Shown: positions 49,500 to 60,000 of the stretch, piece after piece
How positions within the stretch are numbered: the stretch's first letter is position 1
How the letters are laid out: each line of letters begins with the position of its first letter
DNA from: Streptomyces sp. NBC_01262
GTDB lineage: Bacteria > Actinomycetota > Actinomycetes > Streptomycetales > Streptomycetaceae
Assembly: GCF_036226365.1 (NCBI RefSeq)
Contig: NZ_CP108462.1
Coordinates: 2,522,501-2,586,500 of the forward strand
DNA: 64,000 nucleotides
Direction of reading: 5' to 3'
Notes under the pieces: generated by a model
The model's database searches: none
Told to the model about the DNA's origin: nothing
The model's input: only the letters and a program-made list of their open reading frames with translations
Program-made: the position numbers and the translations under genes

Positions 49500-50066
49500 T
49501 CAGAAGGTCCAGGTCAGGTACAGGCAGACTGCCGCGCCCGCCAGGCCGCCCAGGAAGAGCCACTTGCGTACGGTGCCCGCCCGGGTGCCGCTGATCGAGC
49601 GGCTGATCAGGCTGAACTGTCCCCCGCTGCGCGGCAGTACGCCGGTGACGGCGAACGGGACGCCGATCGCCAGGAGCAGCCAGCCGCCGAAGGAGGCGGC
49701 GATCCAGCGGGTGATCTCGCCGAAGCCGGTGCGGACGTAGGAGTCGCCGGAGCGCTGTACGGGGACCTTGCCGCCCACGGCGAGGGCTGCCCGGACGGTG
49801 GCGTCCTCGGCCACGACCACGCCGTCGTCGGAGCGGAAGGTGCCGGCGCACTCGGTGGTGGAGCTGTGGCCGCGTCCGCCGGTGGAGTGCTGGGAGCAGC
49901 GCTCGACGGTCAGAGTGCCGTGGATGCCGGTCAGGCCTGCCGCCTGGGCGGCGTTGGCGAGGGAGAAACCGAAGCAGGCCAGGGCGAGCACGGCGAACAG
50001 CGCGCCCAGGGCACGACCGGCGATGCCGGGGCGGGACAGGGGGGACGACGCCATGGGCATGGTCAT
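49500..50066 (-). CDS. Membrane protein with two or three transmembrane helices
   Basis: The 188-residue product has an N-terminal helix (about residues 18-42), an extracytoplasmic loop with two cysteines (ERCSQHS, TTECAGTF) that may form a disulfide, and two helices near the C-terminus (about 122-143 and 167-187). No family was recognised. It converges on the WXG-domain gene and precedes the ribF stop side, at the right edge of the ESX region. Confidence 0.78.
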   Translation of the reverse strand: MTMPMASSPLSRPGIAGRALGALFAVLALACFGFSLANAAQAAGLTGIHGTLTVERCSQHSTGGRGHSSTTECAGTFRSDDGVVVAEDATVRAALAVGGKVPVQRSGDSYVRTGFGEITRWIAASFGGWLLLAIGVPFAVTGVLPRSGGQFSLISRSISGTRAGTVRKWLFLGGLAGAAVCLYLTWTF

Positions 50067-50111
50067 GGGCTGCTCTCCGTCGAGCGGTGGGGCGGTGGGG
50101 CGGTGAGGTGC

Positions 50112-51065
50112 TCAGATGGTGTCGTACGCGTCGACCAGTTCGCGGGCGCGCTTCACGTCGTCGGCCATCCGCTCCAGCAGGGCGTCGATCGAGTCGAACT
50201 TCTCCATGCCGCGCAGGTAGGTGAGGAAGTCGACGGCGACGTGGAGCCCGTAGAGGTCGAGGCCGACGCGGTCGATGGCGTAGGCCTCGACGGTGCGGGC
50301 GGTGCCGTCGAAGTGGGGGTTGGTGCCGACGGAGATGGCGGCGGGCATGGCCTCCCCCTCGACGTGGAGCCAGCCGGCGTAGACGCCGTCGGCGGGGATG
50401 GCGGTGTGCGGGAGGGTCTCGACGTTGGCGGTGGGGAAACCGAGCTCGCGGCCGCGCTGCTCGCCGCGGACGACGACGCCCTCGACGCGGTGGGGGCGGC
50501 CGAGGATCTCCATGGCGCCCTCGACGTCGCCCTCGGCGATGAGACGGCGGGCGAGGGTGGAGGAGAAGGGGCGGCCGTCGCCGGCGTCGCCGGTGACGTA
50601 GAGGTCGATGATGTCGACGTCGTAGTCGTGGGTGAGGCCCATGGCGGAGAGGAAGCCGACATCGCCGGCGGCCTTGTGGCCGAAGCGGAAGTTGGGGCCC
50701 TCGACGACGAGTTTGGCGTGCAGGGCGTCGACGAGCACGGTCTCGATGAACTCGCCGGCGGTGAGCTGGGAGAACTCGGCGGTGAAGGGCAGGATCAGCA
50801 GCGCGTCGACGCCGAGCGCCTCCATCAGCTCCGCGCGCCGGTGGTGGGCGGCGAGCAGCGGGGGGTGGCTGCCGGGGCGCACGACCTCGCTGGGGTGCGG
50901 GTCGAAGGTGACGACGACCGATTTGAGGCCCAGCTCACGGGCGCGTTCGACCGCCCGCCCGATGATCAGCTGGTGTCCGCGGTGGACACCGTCGTACGAG
51001 CCGATGGTGACGACGCTGCGTCCCCAGCCCCTGGGAACGTCCTCCAAGCCCCGCCAGCGCTGCAC
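50112..51065 (-). CDS. ribF: Bifunctional riboflavin kinase/FAD synthetase
   Basis: RibF phosphorylates riboflavin to FMN and adenylates FMN to FAD. The 317-residue protein has the nucleotidyltransferase motif GSYDGVHRGHQ (about residue 22), the HPSEVV and GPNFRFGHKAAGD segments, and the kinase C-terminal domain (GFPTANVE, GVYAGWLHVEG, SIGTNPHFDG-like SVGTNPHFDGTARTVE). The GTG start (VQRWRGLEDV) has GAGGAG nine bases upstream; the longer open frame runs into the palindromic repeat and is not real. In many bacteria ribF is followed by rpsO; here that position is taken by the ESX region. Confidence 0.96.
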   Translation of the reverse strand: MQRWRGLEDVPRGWGRSVVTIGSYDGVHRGHQLIIGRAVERARELGLKSVVVTFDPHPSEVVRPGSHPPLLAAHHRRAELMEALGVDALLILPFTAEFSQLTAGEFIETVLVDALHAKLVVEGPNFRFGHKAAGDVGFLSAMGLTHDYDVDIIDLYVTGDAGDGRPFSSTLARRLIAEGDVEGAMEILGRPHRVEGVVVRGEQRGRELGFPTANVETLPHTAIPADGVYAGWLHVEGEAMPAAISVGTNPHFDGTARTVEAYAIDRVGLDLYGLHVAVDFLTYLRGMEKFDSIDALLERMADDVKRARELVDAYDTI

Positions 51066-51173
51066 TGTGACCGCTCCTCGCCATTCCATTCGGCAATCTG
51101 CAGGTCCAAGACTGCCATGCCGCCGCCCCCCGCCGGGAACCGACCACCGCAGTGCGCCGACCGTCACAGCGCT

Positions 51174-51369
51174 GGCCCTGTCCGGGCGATCAGGGTCGGA
51201 CAGGCCGCGGCGCCTGGCGCGGTGCATCGCAAGGCGCTGGGGGCACCTCCCAGCCCCCCAGGGCTGGGGGAGAATGCCCGCAGACTGGTTTGTCTGTGGG
51301 CGTTTCGGCAACGCCGCGAGGTGCCGTGTCAGGCGTCGCGGACCCGGCCATGGTCGCCCGGACAGGGCC
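51174..51369. repeat. Dispersed palindromic element, copy 3 (196 bp)
   Basis: It has the same ends and same apical hairpin as copy 1, with a roughly 35-bp extra palindromic stretch inserted in the left arm. It overlaps the 3' end of the protease/NTPase-like gene, supplying its last 59 codons and its stop, and lies 109 bp upstream of the ribF start. Confidence 0.9.
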
Positions 51370-54300
51370 TAACGCGGCGGGCGGGCCGGGATCGGGCTGC
51401 TCGAACATGCGGCGGGCGCTCGGCCCGATCACGGCGTCCCAGCCGCCGCCGGGCGCGGCGAGCCAGCCGCGCACCTGGCGGGCGAAGCCGGGCGTGCCGG
51501 AGGCCAGCTGGACGAGCCTGAGGTCGAAGGAGGCGGCGCCCTCCGCCGTACGGCCCAGGAGCAGGCCGATGCGGTGGACGAGGTCACGGGTCATGGGCGC
51601 GGGGCGGCGGGCGCAGCCGTCGGCGGCGGCCTGGAGGAGGGTGTCGAGGACGCCGGGGTCGCGCTCGTGGTCCAGCAGGTCGTCGAGGAGCTCCTGGCGC
51701 AGCGGGCGGGAGGTGTGGGTGCCGGGCGCGGCGAGTACGGGCGCGAGCGCGCGCCGCACCTCGGGCGGGTGCTCGCGCAACAGGCCGATGGCGAGCGGGA
51801 AGAGCACGGAGCGGGCGGCGGGCCCGTGCTCCAGGCGCCGGTCGAGGTACGCGGCCACGTGTGCGGCGCCTTCGGGCCGGTGCTCCAGGTGGTCGCGTAC
51901 GAGGGTGGCGACCCGGCGGGCCAGGGCGGGGGTGGTGACCTCCGCGAGCTCCCGCAGCACCTCCCCGGCGCCCTCGCCGGGCTCGCGCAGCCGGGCCTGG
52001 ACGGCGGCGAACACCGGTTCCGGGTGTGCGGGCAGGGCGGTGACCAGGGCGCTCACCGGCAGCTGCGGGTCGCCGGCGGCGAAGTGCCGCAGGGCGTCCG
52101 GGAGATGGCGGGAGCGGGTGGCCGGGTCGCGTACGAGGAGGCCGAGGGCGCCGCCGTGCAGGGTGCAGTCGGCGGGGCGGGCGAGGACGGCGAGGGCTGC
52201 GTAGCGCAGCAGTTCGCGGTCGGCGGCGGAGGTGACGTGCGGGGCGGCCCGGAGCCCGTAGGAGATCGCCGCGACATGCCGCTCGGGCCGCTTCTCATGG
52301 GCCCAGCGGTCCACGGCGCGGCAGACGGCGGAGGGCTCGTCCTCGGCCAGGGCGGCCAGCAGCTCGTCGGCGCGGGGATGGGCGGCGGCGACCAGCGCCT
52401 CGGTGAGGTCGTCCACGGCGCGCTGGCGGTGGGTGTGGAGCAGCGCCTGGGCGGCGGTGGCCACCGTGACGGCCGGGGCCTGGGCCGGGGAGTGCACCGG
52501 GGAGTGGACCGGGCCCTGGACCGGGGCCTGGAGCGGCCGTTCGTCGTCGAACCAGCCGCAGACGGCGGGCATCGCGACGCGCGGCCGGTCGCCGACCAGC
52601 TCGGCGACGGTGGTCAGGAACCGTGGCCCGGCCGGGCCGTTCGGGGGCGGGTCGGCGGGCAGCAGCAGGCGCAGGAGGTCCAGGCGGTCCGGGAGCGGGA
52701 CGGCGAGCCGGAGCCAGAACCAGGGGCCGAACCGGCCGAGGCCGCCGAAGGCGGGGCCGTCCTGGAAGCCGCCGCGTTCGATGGAGCGGGCGGTGATGCG
52801 CTGGGCGAGCAGCCGCAGGACACCCCAGTACGGCATCGCGTCCGGGACCCTCAGCAGCACTTCGCCCAGCAGGTGCGCCGCCCACCAGAGGGCATCGCTG
52901 CGCCGGGGCTCGGCGGGCCCGGGCTCCCGGTCCCGGTCCAGCGCCCGGACCAGGTCCGCCAGGCGGCGGGCCAGTTCGATGGACCCGGATTCGCGGGCCA
53001 TGAGCAGCAGCGACTGGACGACCGGCCCGATCCGGTGCCGGGGCACCGGCAGCGACCGGGGCCCGGCGGGAGGCGCCACCGGCGGGGCGGGCGGGACCGG
53101 CGGGCCGGGGGCGTGCCGGGCGGGCGAGGCCCGGCGCGAGGGCAGCCGTACGGGAGCCTCCTCCCCGTCCGGCGCGGGGGCGGCGGCGAGCCAGCGGTGC
53201 ACCAGGGCGTCCAGCGCCGCGTCCAGGTCGAGGTGGCGGCCCTGCAGCCAGTCCGCGAACTCCTCGTGCGCGAACCGGTATCCGGCCCCAGCGGGCACCA
53301 CCAGGCCCTCCGTGAGCACCGCCGACGCCCACCCCTCCCGCCACGGGAACAGCTCCTCGAAGGACTCCCGGTCCAGCTCCCCCTGCCCCGGCCCCAGACA
53401 CCGCCGCGCCGCCTCGTGCGCCTGCCCCGCCACGCGGGCGGCCAGCCGCCGCACCGCCGCGCCCCGTACGGGACCGCCCGCCGCCAGCCGCACGGCGATC
53501 CGCAGGCACACCAGGTCCAGATAGGCCGAAAAGACCTCGGCCCGGTCCGGCTTTCCCACCGCCGAGGTGTCCGGCAGCGCCGCCCGCACCTCCGACAGCA
53601 GCCGCAGCGCCAGCGGGTGGGCGGCGTCCTGCTCCGCCAGGGCGCCGGCCGGGATCCCGTACCGGGCCCGGGCGCGCTCGGCCTGCGCCGGGGGCAGGTC
53701 CGCCAGGCGTACGCAGTCCGGCAGCGCCCGGCTCCCGGCCGGGCCCCGGTCGCCCGTGCCGCCGTGCAGCATCCCGCGCGGGAACAGCGAGCCCGCCCGC
53801 TCCCAGTACTCCGGCCGGCACGCCACGACCAGCCGCACCCCCGCAGCCCGCAGCCAGCTCGCCGTCCCGGCGGTCCAGTCGGGCAGCGCGTGCGCCAGCA
53901 GAGGCGGCATCTCCTCGGGTCCGTCCAGCAGTACGACCAGCGGCCGCCCGGACGCCCGCGCCAGATGGGCGACGGCATCCGGCCAGGCGGCCGGCGGTTC
54001 CCCGGTGCCGCCCGCCGCGGCGTGCACGATGCGGGCGGCGGTGCGCAGCGACCGCTCCACCGCGTCCTTCACTCCCCCGTCCCCCGGCCGCAGTTCGGCC
54101 CCCCGCAGCCACAGGGTCGGCTCCGGCTGGGCCCCCACCGCGCGGCGGGCGGCGAGCGCGGTCAGCTCCGTCGTACGTCCGCAGCCCGGGTCCCCGACCA
54201 GCCCGAGCACCAACGGCTCCCCCGCCCCCGCGGTCAGGAACCACCCCAGCTCCTCCGCCGTCCCGGGCCGGGCCACCGGCTCGCGCCACTCCCTCGGCGC

Positions 54301-54963
54301 CCCCGCCGAGCCCACGGAGGTCGCGGTGAGCTGCAACGCCCCCGCGAGGTTGAGGTGCTGCCCGTACGCCGGGACCGTGGCCGCGTTGCACGCCAGCAGC
54401 TCCCCCAGCGGCCCGCCGCTCCCCCGCAGCCGCAGCGCGAACCCGGCCGCCCTGTGCCCGGCCTGCAGCGCGGTGGCGACCACCCCCAGCACCGCGCCCG
54501 TCTCGGCGTCCAGCACCGGCGTCCCCGAGGCCTGCGGGTGCAGGGGCTGTTCCAGCGTCAGCTCGTACGCCTCTTCGAGCAGATGGAAGCGGTCCGTCGC
54601 CGTGTACGTCACCGGCGTGCTGCCCACGACCACCGCGTCCGTCCACGTACGCCCCCGCAGCCGCGCCCTCCCCTCGGGGTGCGCAGGTCCCGATCCGGCC
54701 ACCGGCAGCGGCGGCACCGCGAGCCCCTCCGTGGCCACCAGCGCGAGCCCCAGCTCCGGCAGCGGGGTGACGGCGGTGGCGTCGACCAGGATCGTCTGGT
54801 CTCCGTGCGCGTGCAGCACGAGCCTGGGCAGCCCGTCCACGGCCTCATGGCTCGTCAGCAGCGTCCCCGCGCCGTCGGCGACAAAGCCTGTGCCGCGCGG
54901 CCGTCCGGCCAGGTCACAGATCCGGACCAGCGCGTGGTCGACATCGATGGCACGCCCCGTCAT
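51190..54963 (-). CDS. Trypsin-like/P-loop NTPase multidomain protein, C-terminus rewritten by a repeat
   Basis: The 1,257-residue protein begins with a trypsin-like domain (residues about 1-200). GTGFVADGAGTLLTSHEAV carries a His (about 38), and HPQASGTPVLD carries a Ser (about 146) in place of GxSG. The expected Asp is not obvious (LPELGLALVA), so activity is uncertain. Next is an NTPase domain with GDPGCGRTTEL (about 255, Arg for the Walker Lys) and VVLLDGPEEMP (about 343). Several hundred residues of helical repeats follow. Such trypsin-STAND fusions occur in actinobacterial signalling or defence. The last 59 codons lie inside palindromic element copy 3 and include an in-frame TTA at codon 1198. 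The ATG start is clear. Confidence 0.85.
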   Translation of the reverse strand: MTGRAIDVDHALVRICDLAGRPRGTGFVADGAGTLLTSHEAVDGLPRLVLHAHGDQTILVDATAVTPLPELGLALVATEGLAVPPLPVAGSGPAHPEGRARLRGRTWTDAVVVGSTPVTYTATDRFHLLEEAYELTLEQPLHPQASGTPVLDAETGAVLGVVATALQAGHRAAGFALRLRGSGGPLGELLACNAATVPAYGQHLNLAGALQLTATSVGSAGAPREWREPVARPGTAEELGWFLTAGAGEPLVLGLVGDPGCGRTTELTALAARRAVGAQPEPTLWLRGAELRPGDGGVKDAVERSLRTAARIVHAAAGGTGEPPAAWPDAVAHLARASGRPLVVLLDGPEEMPPLLAHALPDWTAGTASWLRAAGVRLVVACRPEYWERAGSLFPRGMLHGGTGDRGPAGSRALPDCVRLADLPPAQAERARARYGIPAGALAEQDAAHPLALRLLSEVRAALPDTSAVGKPDRAEVFSAYLDLVCLRIAVRLAAGGPVRGAAVRRLAARVAGQAHEAARRCLGPGQGELDRESFEELFPWREGWASAVLTEGLVVPAGAGYRFAHEEFADWLQGRHLDLDAALDALVHRWLAAAPAPDGEEAPVRLPSRRASPARHAPGPPVPPAPPVAPPAGPRSLPVPRHRIGPVVQSLLLMARESGSIELARRLADLVRALDRDREPGPAEPRRSDALWWAAHLLGEVLLRVPDAMPYWGVLRLLAQRITARSIERGGFQDGPAFGGLGRFGPWFWLRLAVPLPDRLDLLRLLLPADPPPNGPAGPRFLTTVAELVGDRPRVAMPAVCGWFDDERPLQAPVQGPVHSPVHSPAQAPAVTVATAAQALLHTHRQRAVDDLTEALVAAAHPRADELLAALAEDEPSAVCRAVDRWAHEKRPERHVAAISYGLRAAPHVTSAADRELLRYAALAVLARPADCTLHGGALGLLVRDPATRSRHLPDALRHFAAGDPQLPVSALVTALPAHPEPVFAAVQARLREPGEGAGEVLRELAEVTTPALARRVATLVRDHLEHRPEGAAHVAAYLDRRLEHGPAARSVLFPLAIGLLREHPPEVRRALAPVLAAPGTHTSRPLRQELLDDLLDHERDPGVLDTLLQAAADGCARRPAPMTRDLVHRIGLLLGRTAEGAASFDLRLVQLASGTPGFARQVRGWLAAPGGGWDAVIGPSARRMFEQPDPGPPAALGPVRATMAGSATPDTAPRGVAETPTDKPVCGHSPPALGGWEVPPAPCDAPRQAPRPVRP

Positions 54964-55219
54964 CCGCGCACCCTCCCCGTACAGTGCCCGTTACGCCCGT
55001 ATCGACCGTAGAGGTCCGGTGATCGTCACAACAGATCTCCAGGCGAACGCGCCCCCCTGCACCACTCAATTCACTCCGAGCGCCCGTCCGATGGGGTGAA
55101 TTGCCCCCGGCATGTGGATAGAGAGAAGCGGAGGAGGGGAATCGTGCGGCGCGGGCCGGTCGCAAGGGGGAGGGCGGGCCCGCGCTGGACGGTACGGCTA
55201 CGGCTGCGGCTACGAGCCG
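54964..55219. other. Spacer between truB and the protease/NTPase-like gene
   Basis: No gene is supported in this 256-bp stretch. It has a lower-GC section (about 55020-55090) that is a plausible promoter region for the leftward gene, and a short GGCTACGGCTGCGGCTACG mini-repeat beside the truB stop. I could not define -35/-10 elements. Confidence 0.5.
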
Positions 55220-56086
55220 TCAGGCGAAGTTGGCGAGGATCTTCGACTCGCCGTCCTTCTCCTCGACGAGGGCGAGGAAGCGGTCGTCCGGGCCGAACAC
55301 GGCCGTGGGGCCGGAGCCCAGACCGGGGGCCGGCAGCCGCCGACCGTGCGAGAGCAGCACGGCCTGCTCCGCGTCGACGTCCCACCGGGGGAACGCCGCG
55401 GCGGCGGCCTCGCCGATCGGGAGGATGTCGAGGGAGTCCTCAAGCTGCTCCAGCGTGCGGGCCAGGCCGATCCCGTACGGGCCGACCCGGGTGCGCCGCA
55501 GAGCGGTGAGGTGGCCGCCGGTGCCGAGGCCGGCGCCGAGGTCGCGGGCCAGCGCCCTGATGTAGGTGCCGGAGGAGCACTCGACGGTGACGTCGAGGTC
55601 GACGAGGTCTCCCTCGTGCCGCAGGTCCTGGACGGTGAAGGAGGAGACCGTGACCGGCCGGGCGGGCAGCTCGAAGTCCTCGCCGCCGCGCACCCGCGCA
55701 TAGGACCGTACGCCGTTGACCTTGATGGCGCTGACCTTGGAGGGGACCTGGAGGATGTCACCGGTCAGCGCGGCGATCCCGGTGTCCACCGCCTCCCGGG
55801 TGACCGCGGCCGCCGAGGCGGTCTCCGTGACCTCTCCCTCGGCGTCGTCCGTCACCGTGGTCTGGCCGAGCCGGATCGTGGCGACGTACTCCTTACGGGT
55901 GAGGGCAAGGTGGCCGAGGAGCCGGGTGGCCTTCTCGACGCCGATGACCAGGACACCGGTCGCCATCGGGTCGAGCGTGCCGGCATGGCCGACCCGCCGG
56001 GTTCCGGCGAGCCGGCGCATGCGGGACACGACGCCGTGCGAGGTCAGGCCGGCCGGCTTGTCGACGATGACAAGGCCGTCCTTCAT
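55220..56086 (-). CDS. truB: tRNA pseudouridine(55) synthase
   Basis: TruB makes pseudouridine 55 in the T loop of tRNAs. The 288-residue protein has the N-terminal [13 protein letters not shown], the catalytic Asp in [13 protein letters not shown], and [13 protein letters not shown]. The C-terminal PUA-like part follows. The ATG start overlaps the rbfA stop by four bases (ATGA), so translation is probably coupled. It belongs to the nusA-infB-rbfA-truB series. Confidence 0.97.
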   Translation of the reverse strand: MKDGLVIVDKPAGLTSHGVVSRMRRLAGTRRVGHAGTLDPMATGVLVIGVEKATRLLGHLALTRKEYVATIRLGQTTVTDDAEGEVTETASAAAVTREAVDTGIAALTGDILQVPSKVSAIKVNGVRSYARVRGGEDFELPARPVTVSSFTVQDLRHEGDLVDLDVTVECSSGTYIRALARDLGAGLGTGGHLTALRRTRVGPYGIGLARTLEQLEDSLDILPIGEAAAAAFPRWDVDAEQAVLLSHGRRLPAPGLGSGPTAVFGPDDRFLALVEEKDGESKILANFA

Positions 56087-56559
56087 GCCTTGTCGTCCTC
56101 GTCCTCGTTCTCGTCCTCGTCGTCGATGACCGAGTCGTCGTCCTCCGGCTTGCGGTACGGGTCCGCCTCGCCGGCGTAGGTCTTGTCGGTGGCGACCTTG
56201 CGCACCTCTTCGTCGATCGAGCGGGCCTTGGCCAGCAGGTCCTCGATCGTGCGCGCGTTCTCGGGGATCGCGTCGGCGACGAACGTCAGGGTCGGGGTGA
56301 AGCGCACCCCGGTCTGCCGTCCGACCTCGGAGCGAAGAACGCCCTTGGCGCTCTCCAGGGCGGCCGCCGAGGCGGTCCGCTCCTCGTCGGAGCCGAAGAC
56401 CGTGTAGAAGACAGTCGCCTCCCGCAGGTCACCGGTGACCCGGGTGTCGGTGATCGTGACGTACCCCAGGCGCGGATCCTTGATCCGGCGCTGGAGGGTC
56501 TCGGCGACCACGACCCGGATGCGGTCCGCCAGCTTGCGCGCCCGCGCGGTGTCGGTCAT
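56083..56559 (-). CDS. rbfA: Ribosome-binding factor A
   Basis: RbfA is a KH-type factor that helps mature the 5' end of 16S rRNA in the 30S subunit. The 158-residue protein has the core [22 protein letters not shown] and [16 protein letters not shown]. An acidic low-complexity C-terminal tail ([11 protein letters not shown]) is a usual actinobacterial extension. The ATG giving MTDTARARK was chosen; an upstream extension overlaps DUF503. It overlaps truB by four bases. Confidence 0.95.
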   Translation of the reverse strand: MTDTARARKLADRIRVVVAETLQRRIKDPRLGYVTITDTRVTGDLREATVFYTVFGSDEERTASAAALESAKGVLRSEVGRQTGVRFTPTLTFVADAIPENARTIEDLLAKARSIDEEVRKVATDKTYAGEADPYRKPEDDDSVIDDEDENEDEDDKA

Positions 56560-56573
56560 GCGTGCTCTTCTCT

Positions 56574-56876
56574 CTACTCGTCTTCGTCGCCGTGGAGCCT
56601 GTGCCGTACCGACAGCAGGTCCACCTCGGGCCGGGCGGCCATCCAGCGCTCGCACCGGTCGAGTACGTCCTTGATGTGCCCGAGGTCCCCGGACACCACC
56701 GCCACGCCGATCTCGGCACGACGGTACAGATCCTGACCGTCGATCTCCGCCACGCTCACCGAGAACCTGCGGTGCAGCTCGGCGACGATCGGGCGGACGA
56801 CGGATCGCTTCTCCTTCAGCGACCGTACGTCGCCGAGAAGCAGGTCGAAGGACAGTGTCCCTACATACATGGGCAT
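56574..56876 (-). CDS. DUF503 (YlxP-like) protein
   Basis: The 100-residue protein is a DUF503 member, a small alpha/beta protein of uncertain role conserved between infB and rbfA in Gram-positive bacteria. Family signatures are [13 protein letters not shown] ([16 protein letters not shown]) and [16 protein letters not shown]. The start is ATG (MPMYVG) or the ATG two codons later. It lies between infB and rbfA, as in Bacillus ylxP. Confidence 0.95.
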   Translation of the reverse strand: MPMYVGTLSFDLLLGDVRSLKEKRSVVRPIVAELHRRFSVSVAEIDGQDLYRRAEIGVAVVSGDLGHIKDVLDRCERWMAARPEVDLLSVRHRLHGDEDE

Positions 56877-56955
56877 CAGGGCAAGCCGCCCTGTGAGGCA
56901 TCCGTTGTTACGTGGCGAACAGCATTAACAGCAATCACAACAGTACGGGCAACGG

Positions 56956-56997
56956 CCGGGGCCGATCGACGGATTTTACTCCGCCGACCGGCCCCGG
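56956..56997 (-). terminator. Hairpin after infB
   Basis: Seventeen-base arms (CCGGGGCCGATCGACGG against CCGCCGACCGGCCCCGG) pair with two G-U-type positions and an eight-base AT-rich loop, just after the infB stop. It may attenuate transcription into DUF503-rbfA-truB. Confidence 0.75.
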
Positions 56998-57016
56998 ACT
57001 GACGCTGCGGGCTGGA

Positions 57017-60000
57017 TCAGCCGCGCGACTTCTCGCGCATCTCGTACGTCGCGATGACGTCGTCGATCTTGATGTCGTTGAAGTTGCCGAGGTTGATACC
57101 GCCCTCGTAACCCTCACGAATCTCGGTGACGTCGTCCTTGAAGCGGCGCAGACCCTCGATGTTGAGGCTCTCCGCGACGACCTTGCCGTCACGGATGAGG
57201 CGCGCCTTGGTGTTGCGCTTGACCTCGCCGGAGCGGATGAGGACACCGGCGATGTTGCCGAGCTTGCTGGAGCGGAAGATCTCGCGGATCTCGGCGGTGC
57301 CGAGCTCCACCTCCTCGTACTCCGGCTTGAGCAGACCCTTGAGGGCCGCCTCGATCTCCTCGATGGCCTGGTAGATCACCGAGTAGTAGCGGATGTCGAC
57401 ACCCTCGCGGTCGGCCATCTGCGTGGCGCGGCCTTCGGCGCGCACGTTGAAGCCGATCACGATGGCGTCGGAACCCGCCGCCAGGTTGATGTCGGACTCG
57501 GTGACCGCACCCACACCGCGGTGCAGGATGCGGATGTCGACCTCGTCGCCGACGTCGAGCTGGAGCAGCGAGGACTCGAGAGCCTCCACCGAACCGGACG
57601 CGTCGCCCTTGATGATGAGGTTGAGCTGCTGCACCTCGCCGGCCTTGAGCGCCTCGTCCAGGTTCTCCAGGGAGAACCGGACGCCCTTGCGGGCGAAGGC
57701 CGCGTTGCGCTCGCGCGCCGCGCGCTTCTCGGCGATCTGACGGGCCGTGCGGTCCTCGTCGACAACCAGGAAGTTGTCGCCGGCGCCCGGCACGTTGGTC
57801 AGACCGAGCACCAGGACCGGGGTCGAGGGGGTGGCCTCTTCGACGTTGTTGCCGTTGTCGTCGAGCATGGCCCGGACACGGCCGTACGCGTCGCCGACGA
57901 CCATGGTGTCGCCGACCCGCAGGGTGCCGCGCTGGACGAGCACGGTGGCCACGGCGCCGCGGCCGCGGTCGAGGTGGGCCTCGATGGCGATGCCCTGTGC
58001 GTCCTGCTCCGGGTTGGCCCGCAGGTCGAGCGAGGCGTCGGCGGTGAGGACCACGGCCTCCAGCAGGCTGTCGATGTGCAGGCCCTGCTTGGCGGAGATG
58101 TCGACGAACATGGTGTCGCCGCCGTACTCCTCGGCCACCAGGCCGAACTCGGTCAGCTGACCGCGCACCTTCACCGGGTCCGCGCCCTCGACGTCGATCT
58201 TGTTGACCGCGACCACGATCGGGACGCCGGCGGCCTTGGCGTGGTTGAGCGCCTCGATCGTCTGCGGCATCACGCCGTCGTTGGCCGCGACCACCAGGAT
58301 CGCGATGTCGGTGGACTTGGCACCACGGGCACGCATGGCGGTGAACGCCTCGTGGCCCGGGGTGTCGATGAAGGTGATCTTGCGCTCTTCGCCGTTGACC
58401 TCGGCCGCGACCTGGTAGGCACCGATGTGCTGGGTGATGCCACCGGCCTCGCCCGCGACCACGTTGGTCTTGCGGATCGCGTCGAGCAGGCGGGTCTTAC
58501 CGTGGTCGACGTGACCCATGACGGTCACGACCGGCGGACGGGAGACGAGTGCTTCCTCGCCGCCCTCGTCCTCGCCGAACTCGATGTCGAAGGACTCGAG
58601 CAGCTCGCGGTCCTCCTCCTCCGGGCTGACGATCTCCAGGACGTAGTTCATCTCGGTCGCCAGCAGCTGCAGCGTGTCGTCGGACACGGACTGCGTCGCG
58701 GTGACCATCTCGCCGAGGTTGAGCATCACCTGGACGAGCGACGCCGGGTTGGCGCCGATCTTCTCGGCGAAGTCGGTCAGCGAGGAGCCACGGCGCAGGC
58801 GCACAGCGGCACCGTTGCCACGGGGCAGCAGCACACCGCCCACGGACGGGGCCTGCATGGCCTCGTACTCCTGGCGCCTCTGACGCTTGCTCTTGCGCCC
58901 ACGGGCCGGACGGCCACCGGGGCCACGGCCGAAGGCACCCTGCGTGCCACCACGGGCACCCGGGCCGCCGGGACGGCCGCCGAAGCCGCCGGGACGGGGA
59001 CCGAAGCCACCGCCGCCGCCGGGAGCGCCGCCACCAGGACGGGGACCGCCGAAGCCGCCGCCGCCACCGGGACGACCGCCGCCGCCACCGCCACCGCCGG
59101 GACGGCCGGCGAAGCCGCCGCCACCACCGCCGGGACGACCGGCACCGCCGCCGCCGGGACCGCCGGGACGCGCGCCCGGACCGCCGGGACGGCCGCCGGG
59201 GCCGCCGCCGGGACGACCGGGGGCACCGCCGGCAGCGGGACGCTGCGGCATCATGCCCGGGTTGGGACGCGGGCCCGAGGACTGCGGACGGGGCATGCCG
59301 CCGGGGCTCGGACGGTCGCCGCCGGGACGCGGAGCGCCACCCGGACGGGGAGCGCCACCGGGGCCACCGGCACCGGGACGGGCGCCACCGGGACGGGGCA
59401 TACCGCCAGGAGCACCCTGGCCGCCGGGACGCGGGGGACGCTCGCCGGGAGCGCCGCCGTCACGACGGTCGCCGCCAGGGCCACCAGCGGGACGAGCGCC
59501 ACCGGGGCGCTGCATACCGGTGGAGCCGGAGGACGTGAACGGGTTGTTGCCCGGACGGGGACCCGCCGGACGGGCACCGCCGGGGCGCGGGGCGCCCTGG
59601 CCGGGACGGCCGCCTTCGCGACGGTCGCCGCCCTGCTGGCCGCCGGCCGGGGCCGGACGGGCCGGACGCGGACCGGGGGTCGCGCCGGAGCGCGGGGCGG
59701 ACGGCGCGGACGGGGCCGAAGGCGCCGAGGGCTGCGCCGGAGCCGGGGCGGAGAACTCCGCCTGCGGCACCGGGGTGACCGGGGCGGGCCTGGCCGGAGC
59801 CGGAGCCTGCGCGGCCGGAGCCGGGGCCGGGGTGACCGGGGCGGCGGGAGCCGCCGGGGCCGGCTTGGGACCCGGACGCGGGCCCGGGGCGGGCGCGGAG
59901 CCCGCGGGACGCGGACCGGCCGCCGGGGTGACGGGTGAGGCGGCCGCGGGCTTGGGACCCGGGGCAGCAGGACGAGCCGGCGCGCCCGGAGTGGGGGCGC

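Noticed and set aside
51574..55011. Plus-strand open frame of 1,145 codons opposite the protease/NTPase-like gene
   Set aside because: Low-complexity antisense product; the minus-strand frame has recognisable motifs.
55190..55216. GGCTACGGCTGCGGCTACG mini-repeat after truB, considered as a regulatory site
   Set aside because: Too short and imperfect to support any function.
56912..59938. Plus-strand open frame of 1,008 codons opposite infB
   Set aside because: Ends in Thr/Ala/Gly repeats that merely mirror the IF-2 linker.
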